Below, one piece after another: positions 52,601 to 59,338 of a DNA stretch of 64,000 nt. Each line of letters begins with the position of its first letter. Positions within the stretch are counted from its first letter, which is position 1. The notes beneath the pieces are model-generated. The model was not told where the DNA came from, did not search any database, and saw only the letters and a program-made list of their open reading frames with translations. Position numbers and translations under genes: made by a program. Source of the DNA: Gp6-AA40 sp036274155 (lineage in GTDB: Bacteria > Acidobacteriota > Vicinamibacteria > Vicinamibacterales > UBA2999); assembly GCA_036274155.1 (NCBI GenBank), contig DASUGH010000191.1, forward strand, positions 11,213 through 75,212, given 5' to 3'.

Positions 52601-52679
52601 AGAGGTAGAAGAGCGCCGCCCACTCCTCCGACTTGTTGCCGACGGGTTCGTTCGCCATTCGGTTCAGAACAGCGGCCAT
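49617..52679 (-). CDS. Clostripain-like / CHAT-domain protease
   Basis: A 1020-residue protein with two caspase-like modules. Residues about 20-220 follow the clostripain (C11) plan: LEQFLGWAFDACPARRYLLV, then VVLACDMYAMQFMEVAYELRG and ending near HWPYAPL. The catalytic His position reads AGLG (Leu117) while Cys175 is kept, so this module is probably inactive. A long helical middle follows. Residues about 690-1005 form a CHAT domain with FDVVHFAGHGRYDP (His841) and LLYGSACEAAREA (Cys885), an apparently intact dyad, then GVSAYLGPLWKI. CHAT proteases can activate gasdermins. The start at 52679 overlaps the caspase gene; ATG at 52658 is an alternative. Confidence 0.82.
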   Translation of the reverse strand: MAAVLNRMANEPVGNKSEEWAALFYLCGHYNRPEAQDPFVAALDELRKVPPTASMSTAVYLDLESGAQRIAIRSGEVAETEFLGAVNSGDPETLEQFLGWAFDACPARRYLLVMAGLGIMDSQSVVGRPPFDSERMFAICDDRATDDAIELHELSATLRAAFPDEAPRRLVVLACDMYAMQFMEVAYELRGVLDLLLGIQVDERHEGAPVRHWPYAPLLKKWQEVVAAPVQGAVPRWRSGSEPHTLPLATETVSLLAQHYQANAGEVPVTVSAINLQALAPVAQALDTFSVVYLQWLSNDVIWRARETVVTRHMDVLKTAWSYDLAEVADAIRDALTLAANQALVRWAIANVRSLSYPRLSRVLRALGAAARDLARTDDAPEACRVLADEISARRTAVERAIALATTNTQQPAPPAPADIDRAVLGLFADPDDPEQIREPEAWTAIITAARRRLGTAPPREMVDAFDGIDASRQLGRLAKRVADLARGQAEGEPPAVVALWPAAGRCGMSLYRPIDLNKLAHSNYLELRFSRELHWTALLTAVDLIKNHARMLWRLLESQLTAAPLEARYQLMRRLAGDQALTGRHAEQLKALSAPNALFLTIEPVDELVAMPKQSRSGAGDAADAITSYRVRLSSIDRSTTAIEHRNQLTRERLENVLEEIDAVGSEVETQPVQTVQRLARCGSLLGDDVLYGVSERLAEIEPLEKRAVHLVLQMPRELMRYPWELLRDRRGWLIERFAIGRQVIAEGDIAFGWGAPRRHGPLRLLVVAPSIAGQGAELAGVGALEGAHVAACFERLQERLPGLVDARNYRKYVDQPVTVDQFRALIRERRFDVVHFAGHGRYDPVNPERSCWMFSDGPLYAFELRHTLANASVIPWLLYGSACEAAREAAGEPRGGYHDGIYGMASAALGQGVSAYLGPLWKISETDAKNMAAAFYEALLLRRASLGEALALARRSVKIGEPDLDELVTRAEATPHHDLEGEVPRSAGWTGMVLYGDPTPTVLQRISPSDASEAREEK

Positions 52680-53458
52680 GCCTTCGCCGCCCGGCTGCCG
52701 AACAGCTGCGGCGTCTGCGGCAGGCTCTGCGACGGGAGGCGCTTGCGGATTGCCGCGTAAAGCGCCTTCGGCGTGGTGATCGCCGGATCCTTCAGCGCGT
52801 CGATGGCGGTCCTGGTGAAAGCGCCGTTCGGGCGCCCGTTGAACGAGGTGTCATAGCTGAACTCCGAGTCCTGGCAGCCGGCGAAGAGGAGCGCAGGATA
52901 GGAGAGCTTGGTCGGCGCCGGCGTGTTGACCGCGCGATCGATGGCACGCTCGAACAGGCGATCGCCCCTGGCGAACACGTACGGCGGGAGGAATCGCGCC
53001 TTGATTGGCGCCGCGTCCGGCTGTGCGGGCACGGGCGCGTAGCGCACCACCGACCCCGAGTGGCAGCAGTCGGCAATCACGTAGAGCCGCGCGCCGGCCG
53101 CCTTCTTCTGAAAAATCTCGTTCAAATCGTCGTCCAGGAGGTACTCCTCCTTCATCACGTCGTACGGACACATCATCTCGTCGCGCTGATCGGGCTCGTC
53201 GCGGTCGTCATCGGGAAGCCAGGAGCCGTGGCCGGAAAAGGTGAAGACGAGCGAGTCGTCGGCGGCCGCGCGGCCGATCAGCGTCTTCAGCGCGTCGGTC
53301 ACGCGCGCCTTCGTCGCCTCCGAGTCGTGCAGGCGCTGGACGGTGTACCCGCGACCCTCGAGCAGCTGCTGCCAGTCCTTCGCGTCGTTGATGCAGCCCG
53401 AGAGGTCCATGCTGGATCCGGGATAGTTGTTGATGCCGACGCACAGTGCACGTTTCAT
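52664..53458 (-). CDS. Metacaspase-like peptidase C14
   Basis: A 264-residue single-domain caspase-fold protease. The start RALCVGINNYPGSSMDLSGC is typical of prokaryotic metacaspases. The catalytic His77 is in FTFSGHGSW and the catalytic Cys, most likely Cys132, in VIADCCHSGSV. An Asp-rich loop (LPDDDRDEPDQRDE) may bind Ca2+ or shape basic P1 specificity; metacaspases cut after Arg or Lys. There is no signal peptide. It overlaps the CHAT gene by 16 bases, so the two proteases are coexpressed. It could process the CHAT protein or the gasdermin-like protein. Confidence 0.9.
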   Translation of the reverse strand: MKRALCVGINNYPGSSMDLSGCINDAKDWQQLLEGRGYTVQRLHDSEATKARVTDALKTLIGRAAADDSLVFTFSGHGSWLPDDDRDEPDQRDEMMCPYDVMKEEYLLDDDLNEIFQKKAAGARLYVIADCCHSGSVVRYAPVPAQPDAAPIKARFLPPYVFARGDRLFERAIDRAVNTPAPTKLSYPALLFAGCQDSEFSYDTSFNGRPNGAFTRTAIDALKDPAITTPKALYAAIRKRLPSQSLPQTPQLFGSRAAKAWPLF

Positions 53459-53551
53459 GGCGATTCTGCCGAGCTCCGCGACTCGGCCAGCTCCGAGGGA
53501 GCGCAGTACGCCAGGGAGAGTCGAGTGCTGTTCGCGGTTCGAGTCCGACCC

Positions 53552-54415
53552 TCACGCCAGCGCATACGGCAGCGACGCCTCCTGGCGAAAGACGAGAATC
53601 TCGTGGATGTCGTACGGGTGCGTCGTGCCTCGCGTCACGAAGTTTCGAATGACCTGAAACGCATGCTCGAGTCCCGCGGCATCGTCGATGTCGGCGTCCA
53701 CCTTGAACGCGAGCGGCGCCGCCTGGCTTGCGAAAAAGCTGAGCTGCAGGTTCCCGTACCGGTCCGACGTCTTGAACGAACCGGCAGGCGCGAACCCGGG
53801 CGGCGGTGTATGCAGCTTGCCCGATACCTCGCGGAATCGTTCGTCGGCAATCGCGCCCTTGACGAGATCTCGCAGCCCCGGCTGCACGTCGACGAAGATG
53901 CGATCGGCCCGGATGCGGTAGATACGGTCGACGAACGTCCACACGGTGCGCTGCTCGTCGAAGCCGAAGCTGCTCATCTTCGCGAACAGATTGAAGAGAC
54001 CCGCCTTCTGCGTGTCGGCCAGCGCCGCGTACGTAGCCTCGCCGCCGCCGCCCGATGTCCCTTCGACGGTCGAGCGCTCGATCACCGTGCGGAGCTCGGC
54101 CGGTATGGCGCCGTATGGCGGGAATGTCACCTTGTCGACGCGCGCCGGATCGAGCGGCGCGTAAAGCTGCACCACGGCCGGCGCACCCGGCTTCGGAATG
54201 GCGAACTGAGCCACCGGACGATGCCGCACCGGGAAGACCCGGACGATATAGGGCTGGAAGTCGGCGAGCCGCTCGAACGTCACCTCCGCGTGACCGGGCA
54301 CATTTCTCGCCACCTGCACGACGGCGTCGGTCCGCGACGACACGACCTGCACGTCCATCTGATCGGGGAGCGGCTGCCGCTGCGCGTTCCCTACTTTGAC
54401 GATTAGTGTGCCCAT
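53552..54415 (-). CDS. Uncharacterised protein upstream of the caspase gene
   Basis: A 287-residue protein I cannot assign. Residues 1-80 look like a beta-sandwich (LIVKVGNAQRQPLPDQMDVQV, then PYIVRVFPV), similar in style to regulatory or adhesion domains. The middle is helical. The C-terminus FKVDADIDDAAGLEHAFQVI followed by THPYDIHEIL is distinctive. ATG at 54415 follows a GGTGA at suitable distance; TTG and GTG codons just upstream are less likely. It is the first gene of the group with the metacaspase (93 bases apart) and CHAT genes and may be their sensor or substrate. Confidence 0.5.
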   Translation of the reverse strand: MGTLIVKVGNAQRQPLPDQMDVQVVSSRTDAVVQVARNVPGHAEVTFERLADFQPYIVRVFPVRHRPVAQFAIPKPGAPAVVQLYAPLDPARVDKVTFPPYGAIPAELRTVIERSTVEGTSGGGGEATYAALADTQKAGLFNLFAKMSSFGFDEQRTVWTFVDRIYRIRADRIFVDVQPGLRDLVKGAIADERFREVSGKLHTPPPGFAPAGSFKTSDRYGNLQLSFFASQAAPLAFKVDADIDDAAGLEHAFQVIRNFVTRGTTHPYDIHEILVFRQEASLPYALA

Positions 54416-54490
54416 CGTGAATTTCACCAAATCTCAACGCCAATGACTGGGCGCTGGCACGTCCATCAGCGTTCCGCATCGGTCCGAACG

Positions 54491-55960
54491 TCATCTCGTC
54501 TTCAAGTACTCCATCAACGCTCGCTTGCTCTCAGGCGACAACCTCGTGCCGTATGTATGGCCGGCATTGCTGTTCCCCGGAAGGTTCGTGTCGAAGAGCG
54601 TCCCGGAGCGTTCGGCCTCGGCACCGGCCGACACGAAGCCGACGCGCACGCTGTCGAGCAGATCGAACCCGCGCCAGAACCGCTTCGGTCTCGCCTCGGG
54701 CGGTTCGAGGAGATCCGCCAGCGTCGGAACCGAGCCGTTGTGCAGATACGGCGCCCGCAGCCAGATGCCGTCCAGCGACACCGCCACGTAGCCGTTGGTT
54801 TTCCGAAACGCCTTGAAGGCCCAGGCGTGCCCCTGACCGTAGGCGTTGTAGGCAGTTGCGGCGCTGGCGGTCCACATTGCCAGGCGCGACGGGTCGGTGC
54901 CTATCTCGTCGATGGGAATGATCGCCCCGGCTCGCTTCGCACCGTCATCGTGGCACTCGGCGCACTGCGCCTTGTAGACGGCGGCACCGTTGGCTGCCAG
55001 CCCCGCGTCGACCGCGAGCGGATACTTCGGCGGCCGACGCTGACCGATGTAGTTCTGGACGCGACGCAGGCTGGCCATCTCGCGCGATTCGGTCGCGTTC
55101 CACCTGGCGAAGTCGCGATCGAGCCAGCGGGTCGTCGTGCCGTCGCCGAGCGCCGACGACAGTACCACTTCCTGCAGGCTCGTGTTGAGGCCGTCCCAGT
55201 GGTACGCACGCCCCTCTGATCCGCCAGCGTTCCAGACCGGCATCGTGTCCGAGTTCCCAACCGTCGCGTCCATCGTCTGGCCGAGGTTCCCGAATTTCAT
55301 CGGGTTGAACGGATCGACACGTCCCGGCCCCCAGTCCGGGTTCCGGTCCGCCCATGCGTACTGATCCTTCATCTCGAGCAGCTTCTTCCGCGTCCGCGGG
55401 ATGATCACCAGCCGGTAGGACAACCGCTCGAGCGCAGAGAGGCGATGGTTGCGGGCGATCTCCGCCAGAATCACGTCGGCGGTAAACCTCGGATCGGAAG
55501 CGCAGGCGAACAGGAATCTCAGGTACCCCTGCGTCGACGTCTGGTTCGACGGCCCGCCGGCAACGAGCAGGCGCGGCGCGTCCGGTGCGGTGCGCACGCT
55601 GGTCGTGTGGCAGAAGGCGCAGTTGATGCTCACGCGCGGAACGCCGATCGTCACTCTCGAGAGGCCGATCGGCAGCTCGTGGCCGCCGCTCGACAACAGG
55701 CCGAGCGCCGCGTATCCGCCCGGACCTGGCAGGAACTCGGGGAAGATTCTCGGCAGCACGAGCCAGATCCAGTACGGCACACCATTCTGCGCTTCGGTGC
55801 CGATCGAGCCGTAGAGAAAGTGGTCCTCGTCCGACTCGAAGTACGGCGCCGGCCGTTCGCGGTAGAACGCGTTCCAGAGCACGACCCCGATCCCCAGGCC
55901 GGCCACAGCGAGAGCTGCGACGAAGAGCCGGCCCCGTCGGCCCCGAAGCCAGCTGCTCAT
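54491..55960 (-). CDS. Di-haem c-type cytochrome, membrane-anchored
   Basis: A 489-residue periplasmic cytochrome with an N-terminal anchor (LFVAALAVAGLGIGVVLW). Two haem-binding motifs are seen, CAFCH (near residue 115) and CAECH (near 336). Segments WGPGRVDPFNPMKF and APYLHNGSVPTLADLLEPP are typical of cytochrome c peroxidase/MauG-like and RoxA-like proteins. It is clearly related to the next gene upstream and is the last of the operon. It may pass electrons from an unknown substrate to the respiratory chain. Peroxidase activity should not be assumed. Confidence 0.85.
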   Translation of the reverse strand: MSSWLRGRRGRLFVAALAVAGLGIGVVLWNAFYRERPAPYFESDEDHFLYGSIGTEAQNGVPYWIWLVLPRIFPEFLPGPGGYAALGLLSSGGHELPIGLSRVTIGVPRVSINCAFCHTTSVRTAPDAPRLLVAGGPSNQTSTQGYLRFLFACASDPRFTADVILAEIARNHRLSALERLSYRLVIIPRTRKKLLEMKDQYAWADRNPDWGPGRVDPFNPMKFGNLGQTMDATVGNSDTMPVWNAGGSEGRAYHWDGLNTSLQEVVLSSALGDGTTTRWLDRDFARWNATESREMASLRRVQNYIGQRRPPKYPLAVDAGLAANGAAVYKAQCAECHDDGAKRAGAIIPIDEIGTDPSRLAMWTASAATAYNAYGQGHAWAFKAFRKTNGYVAVSLDGIWLRAPYLHNGSVPTLADLLEPPEARPKRFWRGFDLLDSVRVGFVSAGAEAERSGTLFDTNLPGNSNAGHTYGTRLSPESKRALMEYLKTR

Positions 55961-56040
55961 TCGTCGCGCTCCCGCGCGGGGCGTCCGCCCTCGCGTACGC
56001 CACTCCGCATGTGGATGGTGATCATCGGCGTCGAAACGTA

Positions 56041-57537
56041 TCAGAACGTCTTCATGTACTCGACGATGGCCGCCTTCTCGGCGTCGGCCAGCTTCGTCCC
56101 GTAGACGTGGCCGCCGTTGCCGTTGCCAGGCACGGCCGTGTCGTAGCGCGTGAACTGGCGGCCGTTTTCGTCGGGCACATCGGAGACGAACCCTACCCGG
56201 TTCTGATCGAATACGTCGTAGCCGCGATAAAAGGCGCGCGGCCGGAGGTCCGGCGGCTCGAGCAGATCGCGCAGTGTCGGGACCGAGCCGTTGTGGAGAT
56301 ACGGCGCCCTCGCCCAGATACCGTCGAGCGGATGGTTCGCGTAGCCGTGCGTCTTGCGGAAGTGGGTGAACCGGTATGGCGAGTCCGGAAACAGCAGGAA
56401 CTGATTGGCCGCGAATGCCTCGGTGTACGAGTCCAGGCGGTGGCGATCCGTGCCGATACGCTCGATCGGCTCGACCTGTCCAACGCGGTCGCCGCTGACG
56501 ACCCCATCCTTGAAGCGATGATCGGCGTGACAGGCGACGCAGTTGGCGCCGTAGAGCGCGGCGCCGCGAGCCGCGAGCGCCATGTCGACCGGATACGGGT
56601 ACTTCGGCGGCGGAAGTGTCCAGATCCAGTCCCGGACCCGCTTGATGTTCGCGTGGTCGGCGGTGACCGGCGTGATGCCGGCGCCGAGCCCGGCGCTCAG
56701 ATTGCGTTCGTCAACCGAGTCGTTGTCGCCGTCCCAGTGGAGGTGCAGCCCTTCCCGCGGTTTCTGGTTCCACAACGACGGGAAGTCCGAGGCGCCGACG
56801 AGCTCCGAGAGCGGCAGCCGTTCGAGCGGCCAGTTGAATTGAATCGCCTTGTAGGGATTGAAGGTGTCGACGCGCCCCGCACCCCAGCGTGGAACACGGT
56901 CGCCGAGCAGCGGGCCGATGCGGTTTCGGAGGTCGAGTGTCTGGATTTTCAGCCGATCGACCACGCCGAGCCGGTAGACCACCCGCTCCATCAGCGAAGG
57001 CCCGCCGGAGCGGGGAAAGCGCCCGCGGATGTTCTCCGCGGTCACGCGATTGTCGAGCGTGCAATCGAGGATGAACTCGACGAAGCGCTGCAGGTCGAGC
57101 TGGTGCGCCGGCATCCCCACCACGATGCGGCGCGGCGCCGACGGCGAGTCGCGCAGCGTGCCCGTGTGGCAGACCGCGCAGTTCAGGCCCACCTGGTCGA
57201 CGCCGAGCCGCCGCCGTCGCGACACTCCGATCGGCAGGTCGTGCCCCTGCTCCTCGATCAGGCCGAGCGAGGCATAGCCTCCGGGCAGCTTGTCGCGGCA
57301 GATCGACGGCAGCGCCTTGAAGACCCAGTACGGCGGCAGCACCCCGCCCACAGGCCTGAGCAGCGACTCGCCCGGCTCACTCCCGATCGAGCCGTGCTTG
57401 AAGTGCTCCACGACATCGTCGTACTCGACCGCCTGATCGGCGAAGATGGCTGCCAGGAACCAGAGCACGAGGAGACCCGCGGCAAGGCCCAGCGACAGCA
57501 GCGACCAGCGCAGGATGCGTGCGAGTTCAGGCCTCAT
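56041..57537 (-). CDS. Di-haem c-type cytochrome, paralogue
   Basis: A 498-residue protein with an N-terminal anchor (LLSLGLAAGLLVLWFLAAIF) and haem motifs CAVCH (near residue 121) and CVACH (near 336). It shares GAGRVDTFNPYKA, WNxx, KYPYPVDMALAARGAALYGA and APYLHNGSVPTLRDLLEPP with the downstream paralogue. The start overlaps the stop of the flavin oxidoreductase gene by 4 bases (ATGA), so all three are one operon. The pair may form a heterodimer or act in sequence. Confidence 0.86.
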   Translation of the reverse strand: MRPELARILRWSLLSLGLAAGLLVLWFLAAIFADQAVEYDDVVEHFKHGSIGSEPGESLLRPVGGVLPPYWVFKALPSICRDKLPGGYASLGLIEEQGHDLPIGVSRRRRLGVDQVGLNCAVCHTGTLRDSPSAPRRIVVGMPAHQLDLQRFVEFILDCTLDNRVTAENIRGRFPRSGGPSLMERVVYRLGVVDRLKIQTLDLRNRIGPLLGDRVPRWGAGRVDTFNPYKAIQFNWPLERLPLSELVGASDFPSLWNQKPREGLHLHWDGDNDSVDERNLSAGLGAGITPVTADHANIKRVRDWIWTLPPPKYPYPVDMALAARGAALYGANCVACHADHRFKDGVVSGDRVGQVEPIERIGTDRHRLDSYTEAFAANQFLLFPDSPYRFTHFRKTHGYANHPLDGIWARAPYLHNGSVPTLRDLLEPPDLRPRAFYRGYDVFDQNRVGFVSDVPDENGRQFTRYDTAVPGNGNGGHVYGTKLADAEKAAIVEYMKTF

Positions 57538-58853
57538 GCGAACGCGGAGGGCTGGAACACCGACATGACCTGCGCCAGCATCTCGTCACGGCTGGCGAAG
57601 CGGCTCTCCTCGTAGCAGCCGAGCGGATGCTCCACGACGTGCGCCAGGCACTTGTTGCAGTAGGTGCACGGCTTCGGCGCCCGGTCCAGACCGGCCGCGA
57701 AGTGTTTCACCAGATCGTTGTTCGCCACGAGCGGACGGGCGGCGCTCACCGCATCGCAGCTGCGGTCGGTGATCGCCTTGCGGATGACCGAGGCCGTCTG
57801 GAAACCGCCGGTGCAGATGACGGGCACCGGCACCGCCTGCTTGATGGCGCGCGCATCGGGAAGGTTGGCACCCTCGATGCGATCCGCGGGGACGCCGGCC
57901 TCGACCCACTGGTGACGGAAGAGCTTGGCGGTGATGGGGTTCTGGAACAGCAGCAGGTTCCGTATCGTGTTGGTGCCGCTCGAGCCGAGCGTGTCGTAGG
58001 TATCGGCGAGCACCTCCATCGGCAGATCCGTCCCCGCCGGGTTCTTCGGGTGCGGGAACGAGCTGCCAGTCGAGACGTGAATGGCGTCGACCCCGGCCTC
58101 GACCAGCCACTTGCAGACCTGCACCGACTCCTCGAGCGTGTTGCCCGGTTTCTCGAACTTGAGCAGCGCATTGTTGTAATCGACGGCGCTGATCTTCATC
58201 TGCAGGTGAAAATCGCTGCCGACGCGGGCGCGGATCGCCTTGACGATCTCGACGACGAAGCGCGCACGGTTCTCGAGCGGTCCGCCGTATTCGTCCTTGC
58301 GATCGTTGATGCCCGAGCTGAGGAACTGGGTGATCAGGTAGCCGTTGGCGCCGTGCAGTTCGACGCCGTCGAGACCAGCCTCGCGCGCCCGCCTGGCGCC
58401 TTCGGCAAAGGCGGCCACGGTTTCCTTGATGTCGGCCACCGTCATCCGCTCGCACTGGAAGCCGTGCAGCGGGTCGCTCTTGTCGGTGGAGCTGAGACCG
58501 TACTTGTACTCGATGCCACCGACATCGCGTTGCCGGCCGGCGTGGCTCAGCTGCAGGATGAAGCGGCAGTCGTGCTCATGAACCGCCTTGCCGACGGCCC
58601 GCCAGAACGGAATCCGCTCGTCGCGATCGATGGTGGCGTAGTTGGGAATGATCCGCCCGCGAATCAGCACCGGCACGAACGACGAGATGATCGCCCCGAC
58701 GCCGCCGCGAGCGAACTTGACCTCCCAGTTGATACGCGCCTGATTGCCGGAGCCGTCGTAGTTGTCGAAGCGGCCGGCGATGTTGGAGCGGAAGATGCGG
58801 TTCTTGACCGTCAGGTTCTTGAATGTCAGAGGCTCGAAAATGACGTCGGCCAT
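57534..58853 (-). CDS. Old-yellow-enzyme flavin oxidoreductase with Fe-S cysteines
   Basis: A 439-residue FMN TIM-barrel of the 2,4-dienoyl-CoA reductase/NADH:flavin oxidoreductase type. LSHAGRQ (near residue 102), GVELHGANGYLITQFLS (near 158) and DEYGGPLENRARF are family hallmarks. The cluster motif CTYCNKC with a later GC (near 390-410) binds [4Fe-4S]. The second, FAD/NAD half of DCR-type enzymes is missing, so electrons must come from a partner, perhaps the cytochromes that follow. AGAGGT precedes the ATG at 58853. Likely chemistry is reduction of an activated C=C bond; the substrate is unknown. Confidence 0.87.
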   Translation of the reverse strand: MADVIFEPLTFKNLTVKNRIFRSNIAGRFDNYDGSGNQARINWEVKFARGGVGAIISSFVPVLIRGRIIPNYATIDRDERIPFWRAVGKAVHEHDCRFILQLSHAGRQRDVGGIEYKYGLSSTDKSDPLHGFQCERMTVADIKETVAAFAEGARRAREAGLDGVELHGANGYLITQFLSSGINDRKDEYGGPLENRARFVVEIVKAIRARVGSDFHLQMKISAVDYNNALLKFEKPGNTLEESVQVCKWLVEAGVDAIHVSTGSSFPHPKNPAGTDLPMEVLADTYDTLGSSGTNTIRNLLLFQNPITAKLFRHQWVEAGVPADRIEGANLPDARAIKQAVPVPVICTGGFQTASVIRKAITDRSCDAVSAARPLVANNDLVKHFAAGLDRAPKPCTYCNKCLAHVVEHPLGCYEESRFASRDEMLAQVMSVFQPSAFA

Positions 58854-59338
58854 GCATACCTCTCGCGGCCACGGGCCACGGAAGCTCGCTGACGCTCGCT
58901 GAATGTCTGGCAGCCCGTGATGAAACCATTGGACGGGCTGCAAGGCACCGAGATACACCACAGAGGCACCGAGACCACAGAGATTCCTGTGTTCTTCTCT
59001 GCGCCCTCTGTGCCTCGGTGGCGGATTTTCTCCGTGCCTCGCAGGCCGATGCGATTTCACTGCGGCCTGCAGCGCGTCACGCGCGGTGGGCGCTGCCATA
59101 TAAACACAGGCGTGCTGATCGAACAAGCAGGTTGAAAAGCTCATCCGTACGATTTTGCGCATCGTGAGCGTTCGTCGCTGCTCGAGAGTGCGGTAAGCTC
59201 TCGCTCGAGACTCCACAGATCGACGCGCGCGTCCGCTGCGGCACGGTGTCGCAGCCGCCGACGTGCGCGCTCACGCACCACGCGTCCGGCGCCGCCGGAC
59301 CGGTTCCATCCGGTGCGCGAACTCAGGAGCGAGCCAGC
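58854..59338. repeat. Divergent intergenic region with ACAGAGGCACCGAG inverted repeat
   Basis: No gene seen. Bases 58956-58973 and 59006-59021 are near reverse complements (CACAGAGGCACCGAG against CTCTGTGCCTCGGTG), a repeat word widespread in soil and planctomycete-like genomes. The remainder is ordinary sequence that must hold the promoters of the divergent oxidoreductase and lipoprotein genes. No clear -35/-10 pair stood out. Confidence 0.5.
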
